Assembly (NCBI GenBank): GCA_038049695.1
Contig: CP142460.1
Location: forward strand, 36,304,001-36,368,000
Direction: 5' to 3'
Source of the DNA: Cinnamomum chago
Taxonomy: Eukaryota; Streptophyta; Magnoliopsida; Laurales; Lauraceae
DNA length: 64,000 bases
The notes beneath the pieces are model-generated. The model made no database searches. It was given only the letters and a program-made list of their open reading frames with translations, and was not told the origin of the DNA. The position numbers and the translations under genes are program-made. Of the stretch, positions 10,571 through 19,991 are shown piece after piece (position 1 is the first letter of the stretch; the number at the start of each line of letters is the position of its first letter).

Positions 10571-12331
10571 ATAACCATACATTCAATTAAAGAATATAAA
10601 TGACATTAGGGTTTAGTATTCTACCAAATTCATATGGGAATCCTCTAACCACTAAATTTAGAATACATTGGAATTCCAATCCCATAGGGCATGCCTAATT
10701 GGAGAGTGCGAATGCCACCTCTTAGATTGGTGCGGATCAAAGTTGGTCAAAATTAGGATTAAGACTAACTATCTATGATCCCCATCATTCATTATTGTCT
10801 GGTATCTCATACCAAATAATGTATCACTCCCGATAAGCTTTGGTTTCTAAAATACATGAGGCAAATTCTTAGGGATACTAAATCATTATTTTAGTTAAGT
10901 GTGACCCACCAACTAGCATTGCGTGACAACCGTTGTAGGCAGCTCCTCCTTGGTAAGTGGGCCCCCACCCCGTCTCACCAACACTATCCTTGGGAGATCC
11001 ATATCTAGTAACCGGACAAATAAGAGTCCTCCGTGGGGAACGAACATTCTAAAGATGGCGCGAGGCTAATACTTTCCTTACAATGGACCTATGGTAGAAA
11101 ACCATGAGGATTTCTCAATTTAAATGCCCCGCTCCCACTTAATATTTTAGAATTGAGGATTTCCTTTAAAGGTGCTAGGGCCCACATATATAAACATCAA
11201 ATCATCTCATGATATGACCAATGATTGGTTCCAAGTCAAGTTATATTAAAGAAAAGTCCAGTTTCTAAGAATAGTGTTACAAATGGGTCCATCTCATGGG
11301 TCCACCAACACTAATTAAAACTATTTCCAAAAAAATAATTTGATTTGATCAATTTTGGTAACTTACTATGTTTCGATCAGATTTGGAAACATTCTATAAA
11401 AGCATTCATCCATAAATAGAAAGTGCTAAAATTAGAAACTCGTCATCTCCTCCACATGGCCCAAGCGGAATAGACTTCTTAGACTTCTAAACTTTCCAAA
11501 ACTTTATAAGATTCCACAAACTCTTTGGCATCTCTAGAACGCTTTTGGTAAAATTCAATCTCTTTGATTAAGAGTCCAACTTCACTTTCCTTCTTCGTCT
11601 AGGACATCACCAGAATTGACAAGAAAAATATAAAATTACATAACTTCCTATGCCTCAAAGATGAGACTTACATGGTAAGCTAATAATGGAAATAAAAGGG
11701 CTATAGGGAAATTCACCATGCCTTGCCCTTAAATGGGCAACCAAGGAAACCATGATGCCCTTTACACTTAGCCACAAATAAACCAATAACCATAAAGTAA
11801 AGTAAAAGATTTGTGGGCCACATGGACAGGACAAAGATAACCTGCTAGTTAGTATCTCATACGACCATACAAATCACAAAACCAAGCTGCCAAACATTGT
11901 TGGAAAAATAGGATGCCAAAGAAGACCCAAAACTAAAAAATAGAAAACCGTACTCTGTTGTGTTCGTGTACTCGGACGACCATAGACTGAGACTCAGTCG
12001 ACCGCATAAGAAGTCGGTCGATTGAAGCCACCCGGTTGACCAAGCACAAGCCCAGGTCGACCGGATTGACAAATCAGAATTTTTGGGTTTTCCCTGTACC
12101 TCTTCAATCTATTCGAAAACACTTCTAATGGCTTCCTACCATCCGTCCATCACGTTTAAACCCTTTTGTGACATTTCAAACATGATTCTACCGCCGGTGC
12201 AAGCAAAACCATTCAAAATTGATCCTAACATAGCCCTAGCTCTATCCTCTTTGCCTCTCATGCAAAGATTAGAACTAGCTTACCGATCTAACATGATTAG
12301 AGATGAATTATGCCTCCGATACCAATTGCCA
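10571..12331 (-). other. Untranslated 5' leader and PBS of copia-B
   Basis: This 1.76-kb non-coding stretch is homologous over most of its length to the copia-2 leader (33640-35377). Shared blocks include the TTAGTATTCTACCAAAT region, GTTAAGTGTGACCCACCAAC and the CCGCTCCCACTTAATATTTTAG stretch. A palindrome-rich block lies at 11970-12070. The primer site TTGGTATCGGAGG, a variant of the tRNA-Met-type TGGTATCAGAGC, is on the minus strand at 12313-12325, next to the LTR end. No gene is seen here; the short frame at 12083-12364 has no family features. Confidence 0.75.
11970..12070. repeat. Degenerate GTCGAC-type palindrome array (copia-B leader)
   Basis: About five imperfect copies of the cggtcgaccg word occur (cagtcgaccg, tcggtcgatt, ccggttgacc, aggtcgaccgg and a cggacgacc variant), 15-25 bp apart. 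The block occupies the same leader position as the array in copia-2 (35025-35108), about 250 bp from the PBS. This copy is more eroded. Confidence 0.7.
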
Positions 12332-12582
12332 TGGATAGATTTCAAAAACTTTTTAATCACTTAATGCAGCGATCAACTATCCATAAGGCTACAAACCCAA
12401 TCCAGCATCCAAGTCCTCAAACTTAACAACCATGAACAGTAATAAAGTCTATCTAGAAGATAGAAACAACACCTAACAAGCAACCACGAAATCTACAACA
12501 TACAAGGAAGTAGATTATATCTTTGAAGCTTAGTAGTGCTCTAATGGAGAAGTTGATCTCTTTCTTCGATGAAAAACACTTT
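12332..12582 (-). mobile_element. Copia LTR-B, left part (split by CACTA-1)
   Basis: It starts TGGATAG and is homologous to the inner edge of the copia-2 LTRs (AAACTTTTT, TGATGCAG, TCTAGAAGATAGAAA, TACAAGGA-GTAGAT, GTAGTGCTCTAATGGAGAA). It stops at the CACTA target duplication TTT (12580-12582) and continues at 25554. On its left are a PBS, leader and gag, so it acts as a 5' LTR for that side. Confidence 0.85.
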
Positions 12583-13065
12583 CACTACAACAATCTGCAT
12601 TTCTGCCGGCGCTAAATAAGCGCCGGGAAAGGCCCAGAAAACGCCGGGAAAACCCATTACCGGCGTTTTTTATTGCGCCGGCAACCCGCCGGGAAAAGTG
12701 CGCCAGTAATACCCATTGCCGGCGAAAAATAGGTAGCGCCGGGAAAAGGTATGCATTGCTGGCGTTTTATTTCGCCGGTAAAGATTTTTTATTCGCCGGG
12801 CAAAGTTGTTTATTTTTTCAATAATAAATTTAGAAAAAACTTTTGCCGGCGTTTTTTTGCGCCGAGAAAAGGTCTTTATTTTTCAATAATAAATAGATAG
12901 AAAAACTTTTGCCGGCGTTTTTTTTTCGCCGGGAAAAAAAGTTTTTTTTTAAATATAAATTTAAAAAAACTTTTGTCGGCGTTAATTTTGCGCCGGGAAA
13001 AGATTTACAATTTACGAAAATTCCATTTTAAAATTTTTTTGCCGACGTTTTATCTCGCCGGGAAT
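12583..13065. repeat. CACTA-1 left TIR and subterminal repeats
   Basis: After the CACTACAA terminus, GCCGGCG or CGCCGGGAAAA motifs recur in both orientations roughly every 25-60 bp until about 13065. T-rich or A-rich spacers separate them. In En/Spm such motifs bind the TnpA-type protein. Confidence 0.85.
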
Positions 13066-14385
13066 AATTATTTTTTTAAATATAATTTACTTATTTATTT
13101 AATTTTTAATTTTCTTTTCCTGTATATATATATGTATATATATATATATATCAATTCATCTCAACTTCCAACCTCTGTCACATAAATAAATTGAAATTAC
13201 TAATTCCATTGTCCAAGACCAAATCTACTACACCCAACGTCCATTTCCATTCCAAAATCATCAAACAATAAAACAAGAAAATTCATTCCACTTCATATTA
13301 ATATTCAAACATCCTTTCAACATTGAAAGCACTTTACCATTACCATTACAAAATTAAAACAATTGGTAACATTCTACTCTATACCAACATTCAAATGCCA
13401 ATGAAAATTTACATGTTCACATATGATCATTTTCTTGTTGCACCATTCCAACACCTGCACCATTGTTTTAAAAAACTTCATGAACGTCATTTTTTCATAC
13501 AGCAATGTGTTACTCTGCATACTTGGCCTTCATGTTGGTTGCATCCTAACTGCATGGACTCTTTTAACAAATTTGTTTTTTAGTTTTGATTCAATCTGCA
13601 TAAAAAAAAGTCATATGCACAACTTTTAGTGAAACTATATATAAACAAAGCAACTGAAATCAATTATGAAAACAGTACAATTCTTCCCTAGAACAGAGAG
13701 ATTCCATTAAATCAAGTCCGTAGAAAAATTACATCACAGAATGAAATTAAAATTCTTTGGAGGAATATAAGAGAAGGACCCAAGGTTTAGAGCAATAAAC
13801 TTGGATTTGGGCCAGCATCTATGATTGATATCATTGAAGATCTATCACATGATATATATATATATGCCTCCAAAACAAAAAAATCTGTTGGCCTCAGATC
13901 TCTATTTCTAACATTACTTGTGTACAACAAGACCCATGAGTCTCTTCCTTATCAAGAACAAGAACAAAAATTATGATAAGCTGCTAACCCATAAATTATT
14001 GTTGAAAAAAATTAATTGGCCCTAATCTCACACATAACCCCGATTTCACTTCTGGGGGCGTGACATCTTCATGTCCACCTCCAATCATCTTCCTTGTAGA
14101 AAAGCTATTGAGGTAGCTCCCAGATAAGGAAAAAAAAAAAGAAAAGAAAAAAGAAAAATGCTTCACCATCTATAAATCCTTGAAGCACAATGAGGTTACA
14201 CTAAGTTTAAGCTTGTTCTGTAGTAACATAAGGAACAAGCAACTTTAAAGACAAGGAAAGAGATGAAGAAATGATGCGGTGGCCAAGACTCCATCTCCTA
14301 ATTTCACCTCCCCAAGAGTGAGGTCATAGACACTGGCAATAAATAGTAGCTTACATATGATCAGCTGAGTCAATGACCCAACAAC
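13066..14385. other. AT-rich non-coding interior of CACTA-1
   Basis: This stretch holds a (TA)n run near 13123-13152 and low-complexity AT sequence. Around 14040-14110 there is a gggggcgtgacatc stretch that might be the end of a 3' exon on the minus strand. I see no convincing gene in it. Confidence 0.5.
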
Positions 14386-14399
14386 CAAATGAAGAGGTG

Positions 14400-14560
14400 A
14401 CATGAAGGGGCACTTGTTATACCTTTTATTGGCTAATGCAGTGGAAGAAAATGGCTTATAATATGATAGTTTTTGGAGTAGTGCCTCATAATCAACCTCC
14501 GAAATTCTCCTAATTTCTTTTGTCTTCGCTTCAGCTCTTCTGGTGACCCAACCACAGTCC
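14400..14560 (-). pseudogene. Unrecognised exon-like fragment
   Basis: A minus-strand frame reads through RRAEAKTKEIRRISEVDYEA and then LLQKLSYYKPF. The composition is charged, coding-like and unlike the flanking AT-rich DNA. It lies in line with the other minus-strand captured pieces. I do not recognise the family, and exon borders are not clear. Confidence 0.4.
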
Positions 14561-15022
14561 ATTCTAAAATAAATAGAACCTACAACTAAATGGACCCAGA
14601 GTTTTGTCCAACCCATGAATTAGCCAACACAATAAAATCCTAACATATATGCAACCCGCATTTTGAAAGGTTGGGCTGCCTCGGCATAGTTCATCTTCTT
14701 CATTTCTTTTGGGGAGGAAAAAAAAAAGGATCCATTGAAACAACTTGAACCAGAGTTCTAGCAAATAAGATATTGCTACTACCAACAGCTCTCACAGAAC
14801 CAATAACAGTCTTGACTGTTGAATGGCTGCTTTAGCTGAAAGAACACTACACAAACATTGGCACCTAACTGATTGCATAAATGATTTTCTGTTTCGTGTT
14901 CAAATCTTTTTCTCTACGATTTCACTTCTAATATAATTATGAAGACAGTGAATCACTAGGCCTCAAGATAAGATACTCATTGGAATGGCCTCAGAAACCA
15001 AGAAAAGGATTCAAGAGTAGAC

Positions 15023-15127
15023 CTGATTGAAGTCTCCAGTATGATACAGAACTACGGCTAGAAGGCTGTAGGCACCTACAGTCATCCGATGATAAGGACC
15101 ACATACTGCTACAAGTTTTGCTAGTGC
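15023..15127 (-). pseudogene. Captured exon of a CLU/FMT (clustered mitochondria) gene
   Basis: This is a clean 105-bp, 35-codon exon with an acceptor (TATCCAG) and a donor (CAG|GTCTAC). It encodes a stretch containing [15 protein letters not shown] and [15 protein letters not shown]. This matches the start of the tetratricopeptide region of plant clustered-mitochondria homologues (FMT/CLU, and the related TSS/REC proteins), which act in mitochondrial distribution and in the cytosol. Only this exon was seen and no neighbouring exons of that gene are apparent, so it is a captured piece. The splice sites look intact, so it could be spliced into a chimeric transcript. Confidence 0.75.
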
Positions 15128-15439
15128 CTGGATACATTTAGAATTAAATGTTATAATGAGGATATTATGACTTCCAACAGTTGACCAAACCATTGGTGGA
15201 CGGACCCTAATGATGATGGAAAACCATATACCAACCACTGATGAGACTGCTCTAACATCCCTATTTTCACTTCTAAATATGAAATAACAGCCATTTCTAT
15301 TTGTAACATTCTTCTTGAGGCTGATAGACATAGATAGAATTGTCCAAATATTTATAAAGTTGCCTATCCACCACAATATCCATCAGATGGACTGTCTAGA
15401 TCATCCGTTGATGCAGTGGTACGGTTACCAATTATAAAG

Positions 15440-15690
15440 TTGTCTGATGAAACCGATTTTTTCACTCTCTGGGAAATTGGTATGTGATCATCATCATCAT
15501 CCATCTTTGCTTCTTTTTTTACTTCCTTCTCTACCTTAATTTTGTTAGGCACATCCATCTTTGCTTCTTTTTTAACTTCATGTTCTGCCTTAATTTTGTT
15601 AGGCACAGAACCAGCCATAAGTTTTGGCTTTTTAACTGAAGAAGAGGGAGGTGGACTTCTAACTTCACTTGAAGGCCTTTTATTCGATAT
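15440..15690 (-). pseudogene. Captured fragment of DNA topoisomerase I N-terminal region
   Basis: The minus-strand frame reads NKRPSSEVRSPPPSSS, then VKKPKL, two lysine-rich units, then a DDDDDHIPISQR block. This resembles the disordered, charged N-terminal region of plant topoisomerase I, where KRP..., SSxKK-KxS and DDDDxxPISxR-type blocks occur. Topoisomerase I relaxes DNA in the nucleus; the catalytic part is absent. The lysine-rich part is an 18-codon tandem duplication (VPNKIK-E-EVKKEAKMD twice). The identification rests on low-complexity sequence and so is moderate. Confidence 0.55.
15492..15605. repeat. 54-bp tandem duplication in the TOP1-like fragment
   Basis: Two in-frame 54-bp units encode VPNKIK..EVKKEAKMD, differing at a few positions. 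The length is a multiple of three, so the frame is preserved. Confidence 0.75.
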
Positions 15691-16194
15691 TCCTACTTCT
15701 ATCATCACTAACTACTCAAGCATGATCAGTGTTAAAGAAGAAGGAAAAAAAAAAAAAACTACTCAGGCAAGGTTTACTAAGCTGGTCTTACTGCTTCCAC
15801 AAAAATACATTGATGCCTGGCAAGTGGCAACAGCAGGAGAACTCTACCACTAAAGTACATACTAGGATAAGGAACAAGCATGCCAAAATAAGGAAAAACA
15901 TATACCTGCGGTTGACTGGAAGAACTCATCTAAATCTTTCCCTTGTTCTGCACAAAGCAAACATTTTCATCAAACTTGATGGTGGCTATTAGACAAAGCA
16001 TTCATCATATTTCATTGTTGCTAATTAAACAAAGCTAGCCATGATTCAGTTATCACCACAGATGAGTTTTTAAGGTCCAGCAAAGCTCCTACAACAATAC
16101 CAAGGATTGGTGACAATTCTTGTTCATGAATTTATAATATTGAGAAAAGATAAGGGGTATTTTCAAATTCAGTTTTTATTGGGATATTAACAGG

Positions 16195-16370
16195 AAATCA
16201 ATTTTCCTTTTGACTTGTATGCGAAACCTTTCTGCTTCAACTGGAGATGGATTCCGGTATACATCTTCCAAATAGACTGAAAAAGATGACAATTGACCAG
16301 CAACAGAATCAGCTAAACCAGATCCATTAGCAACACTGTTTTGTCCATGGGAATAACTTAAAAGGATAAT
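16195..16370 (-). pseudogene. Captured exon, filamin-repeat protein (GEX2-like), downstream part
   Basis: The minus strand encodes NGSGLADSVAGQLSSFSVYL, followed by EDVYRNPSPVEAERFRIQV. The GL..S.AGQ.SSF.V.L.D.Y.NPSP pattern is typical of an immunoglobulin-like filamin repeat. Among plant proteins it recalls GAMETE EXPRESSED 2, a sperm surface adhesion protein. It follows another filamin-like exon (16740-16924) in the right order on the same strand, so two exons seem to have been taken together with their intron. The precise gene is uncertain. Confidence 0.55.
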
Positions 16371-16739
16371 AACCTGAGTTACTTGTAGAGAAATTTTAAC
16401 TAAATTTGGAAACAAAAAAGTTACAAGCAATATGAGGAAATCATGAAAAGAAGAGTGAGAGGGAACTATACTAGAATTATGTCTTGGGAAATTAACTGAA
16501 GATGCTTTTGGATGCACCCCAAATCATCAGAAGTTATAATGTTATAGAATTATACACGTTTATGTCCAATGGGTGTTTGGGGCAGCTTAAAAGCTTGGAA
16601 AACCACTTACTTACAGTGGCTTACTGTTTGACAACTTCTCTATGATAACAGAACACAAAACCAACTGCTGAAACTGATTTGGTGCGATAAAAGGTAAAAC
16701 AGAGGACATAGCACCTAAATTGGTTTCTGATTTCCACAT

Positions 16740-16924
16740 TACATATGCAGTGGGGTATATCACCATCCTTTGCTAAAAAACTGAAACCACTTGCTACTTG
16801 GGATGATATGTTATTACCAAATGCATCTTTAGGCATTACTAGGATATTCACAGCAGTCCCCGCCACAAACTCATTCACAAGATTCATCCATGAAGCAACA
16901 CAAACAGAGGGGTGCATACAACCT
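16740..16924 (-). pseudogene. Captured exon, filamin-repeat protein (GEX2-like), upstream part
   Basis: After a possible acceptor (TTTTTTGAAG) the minus strand reads CMHPSVCVASW, then NEFVAGTAVNIL and PKDAFGNNISS. The AG-x-NILxxxKDAFGNN pattern is a filamin-repeat signature. It precedes the 16195-16370 exon on the same strand. Only these two pieces of the gene are visible and no transmembrane or start exon was found. Confidence 0.55.
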
Positions 16925-17116
16925 TCAAAAAAATGGAGATTAGGATTACAAAGCAAGTGAAAGGAACATAAGATCCAGTTGTGTCATAAATTCAGTAACT
17001 GATAAAAATAATGTGACGAATTTCATTGAATAATACCATGATAACTACACATCTATAGTTCTATACATGTTCTTTTACTTTTTGCTTAGGGAGGAAAAAG
17101 AAAAGTAGCTATTGTA

Positions 17117-17186
17117 AGTTGGATCCACCCTCTCTTAATACCTGCATTGTGCTGGATCCACCCTCTCTTAATACCTGCATTGTGCT
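17117..17186. repeat. 33-bp tandem duplication across a splice donor
   Basis: The unit beginning tggatccaccctctctta and ending cattgtgc occurs twice in a row. On the minus strand each copy contains AATGCAG|GTATTA, a good donor site, so the exon at 17155-17300 has two alternative donors. Confidence 0.85.
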
Positions 17187-17300
17187 GGGTAATGGAATTC
17201 AGGGAGGAAGCTTTGGCGTTTTCCCAGAACTTGAAAAGTTTGCCAAATTTGATGACACTTTGTTGTGAAACACTGTTTCCATCCAAGCTAATCCTGTTCA
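17155..17300 (-). pseudogene. Unrecognised captured exon
   Basis: The minus strand has an acceptor (GAACAG), then a frame reading SLDGNSVSQQSVIKFGKLF and KFWENAKASSLNSITQHNA, then a GCAG|GTATTA donor. The good borders and balanced composition argue for a real exon from a host gene. I do not recognise the family. It lies between the glucose-transporter-like and filamin-like pieces on the same strand. Confidence 0.5.
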
Positions 17301-17426
17301 GAGAGAACTAAGAACATTTAACCATCTCACTGTACAACAGCTGAGATTGATAAAGTCAAACAGATAGGTGGCTTGAGAAACTCTGAATCATTATCATTTT
17401 TTTTTCCTAATTGATTGGTACTGTTG

Positions 17427-17481
17427 TTCAGCAATCCCAAGATCCTTCGCAAGATATTCAAGTGCCCCATTCACCACACTA
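17427..17481 (-). pseudogene. Captured fragment of plastidic glucose transporter (pGlcT-like)
   Basis: After a TTCTGTAG acceptor the minus strand encodes VVNGALEYLAKDLGIAE. This matches the first transmembrane-loop region of plant plastidic glucose translocators (major facilitator superfamily, inner envelope). The match ends abruptly after AE and the next residues do not fit, so the exon is truncated at its 3' side. The segment is short (about 18 codons), but the string is distinctive. Confidence 0.65.
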
Positions 17482-18499
17482 CAGAAGGAAAGAGGATGAA
17501 TAAAAATGATTGCAGCATAACATCTTGAAAAATCAAAAGATACCAACAAGAAGCCGATGGCTAACTCTACATCCTAAAACAATGGGGTACTCAATTCTAG
17601 GACCCATTTCACTAAGGGTCCAGAGATTTCACATGTGCACAACATGGTCCGAATTAAAGTCATTAGTAGAAATAAGAAAGATTACCCAGGCACTAGAGGA
17701 TACATGGTGATGCCCCAGTCATTCTTTATGTGGTGGAGATCAGTGTGGCACATCCCACAGTAGAGGATCTTGATAGTCACATCATCAAGGAGATGGGTTT
17801 GGATTTAAAGAGGGAGGGAGAGGGTTGCCATAGTAGTGGAAAGATTGTCTACATGTTCTTGTCTGTTGCTAATTGGAATTTATGCATATCCAAGGATGAC
17901 TGAGTTTCCTATGGATTGAATGTCAACAAGCAAGCTATTAGACAGAGTCATTTCCATGTGTGCTTTTGGATTTGTCAAATGTATCCTTGCTTTCTCCATA
18001 AATGTTGTATTTGAAAAAAAAAAACTTCCTTAGAAATTCTAACATACATGTCTGTCTCAAGAATAGAAAATGACCATGTTATAGGAATAGAAAAATGGGA
18101 TAGAGGAGCTTTCCTTTTACTTATGTTTCCAAGGGAACAGAGAGGCATAGTCATTGTCCTTGTCCATGACCTGTTCAAAGTAAACAGGAGGGTCTTGATG
18201 GTGTGACCTTGTGCCAGGTGGCAACATGCAAGTGAAAGTCCTTGTGGATCCTAACCCTAGAGGGGGGGTGAATAGGTTGTGCTACAACTATGACCAATTA
18301 AGACCAATTTTAAATCTTAACACAAACTAGTCACATGTGATGATTAATCAAACAATATGCGGAAGCTAATACAAAAACAATCACCACAAGCATGCACCAC
18401 AACACCAAGGTTTATAGTGGTTCGGCCTCAATGCCTACGTCCACTACCGGCTTGTGATCCAATCACCCCACCGGATTTCCACTATTTATGCTTTTAACT

Positions 18500-18690
18500 A
18501 GGCTAAGCAATAACCCTTACAATGTTGTTTTTCTAGGCTAAACAACAACCTCTCAATGTGCTTTTCTAGGCTTAGCAATAACCTTACAATATGCTTTTCT
18601 TAGGCTAAGCAATAACCTTACAAGATGCTTTTCTTAGGCTAAGCAATAACCTTACACAATGCTTTTCTTAGGCTAAGCAATAACCTTTAC
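18500..18690. repeat. Tandem GGCTAAGCAATAACC repeats in solo LTR
   Basis: About five 40-50 bp units read tgcttttctTAGGCTAAGCAATAACCttacaa with small changes. Fewer units occur at the equivalent place in the 58389-60466 LTR. Confidence 0.8.
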
Positions 18691-19324
18691 AAATAAAGAT
18701 TTCTCTAAGAAGGTGTCTTTCCAAAAGATCACTCTAAGAGATTACAATTTAAGCTCAAATGAAATTTGCCTCTTGAATAGGCTAATATGAAGGTGTAATA
18801 CAAATTACAAACTTACACTTGAATATGCCAAAGTGTGTGCACAAGTGTATGAATGTGTTTCTTCAATCAATTTTAACAAGGAAGCTCTTAAATGAATGCA
18901 TGATGCATTTTAAAATCAAAGCTTATAAAATGATGATTGAAGAGAAAACTAATCACATAAAAGATTCAAACAACTTTGAAGAAATGAATTAAACAAGTTG
19001 TATGAATGTTAAAGTCTAAGAAAGCATGTGATTTAGTTAAGAGAGTTTGCAAACTAATCTAATTTACCAAGGATGATTTAGAGTTTGCAACACAACTCTT
19101 TAAAAGCTAGAAATCATGCAAATATGAAAATACAAAGATTTAACCATGCATTGATTCTACTTTTAATGGAAATCAAAATGATAAGTAAGGTCTACCTTTT
19201 TAAATCTCAAGCATTTGATTTCCAAATGGCCCTCTAGCCTTTCCAACTTCTTCCCCTTTCTTTGGCTCCAAAATGCTCTCAAAAGTTCATGTGTCAATCC
19301 TTGAAAAAGGTTGGAAATGAATGG

Positions 19325-19335
19325 ACTTTATAGCC
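19325..19335 (-). promoter_or_regulatory. TATA box of SIRE-like solo LTR
   Basis: The minus strand reads GGCTATAAAGT, about 650 bp into the LTR in its own orientation. It lies just downstream of the GTCGAC palindrome array (19360-19477), so the array is in the upstream promoter position. Confidence 0.55.
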
Positions 19336-19359
19336 AAAAAGTTGCCAACGGCTAGTCCT

Positions 19360-19477
19360 CGGTCGACCGGCAAAGAGGTCTCGGTCGACTGAGAAGGCAC
19401 AACGATCAGATTTCTGACCGTTGGGGCTTCAGTTCAGAAAACTGTCCATTCGCCCGACAGTGTTCCCGGTCGACCGG
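19360..19477. repeat. CGGTCGACCG palindrome array upstream of LTR TATA box
   Basis: Perfect copies are CGGTCGACCG at 19360-19369 and CCGGTCGACCGG at 19466-19477. An imperfect tcggtcgactga is at 19381-19392. The spacers are unrelated. The array lies 25-150 bp upstream of the TATA-like box in LTR orientation. Confidence 0.85.
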
Positions 19478-19991
19478 CGACACTGCCGAGACACCCCCCA
19501 TTTTGCAAAAATTCAACTTTTGCCATTTCAAAGTAATTTCTTTGGGGGACCTTTTGTCCACTAAATCAAGCTTAAAAACATTTTTTAAATCATTTAAAAA
19601 CATGAAACACACAAAGCCTAAAAGGATTTGAAAACTTTAAAACCATAGGCTAGCTTGATTTGTAAAAACTCTTTTCAAGTGAAATTTGCATACACAAATG
19701 GTTCTTTTCATGAAGAATGTATGCAAGGCTCAAACCTACAAACTCAAGATGATTTTCCAAATATAATGCACAAGGATATAGGTTTTCAAAAGAGTTTGGG
19801 TTTCAAAACTAATGCATCCAAGTTTAAAACCAAAACATGCATATAACAAATACTTTTCCAAATCTTAAAAGCTATGCATGTATAAAACTAGATTTCAATG
19901 TTTCTAAAAACAATGCATGTGTGAAATATCAAATGATGCTAAAGTGCAAATGCATCCATCAAATTGCAAATACAAAATCCCTAACAGCAAG

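Larger units (their letters stand above)
18233..19986 (-). mobile_element. Solo LTR of a SIRE/Maximus-like copia element, nested in CACTA-1
   Basis: It starts TGAAAGTCC and ends CCCTAACA on the plus strand, flanked by GCAAG at 18228-18232 and 19987-19991. No internal region, PBS or PPT is present. It is homologous to the LTR at 58389-60466; both share GGGTGAATAGG, ATGCGGAAGCTAA, TATAGTGGTTCGGCCTCAAT, CCGGCTTGTGATCC and a repeated GGCTAAGCAATAACC word. The orientation is minus, by comparison with the PPT next to the second copy. It inserted after CACTA-1 was formed. Confidence 0.9.

Noticed and set aside
12583-13065. CRISPR-like array of regularly spaced short palindromic words
   Set aside because: Repeats occur in both orientations with irregular spacing next to a CACTA terminus in a plant genome; they are subterminal transposase sites.
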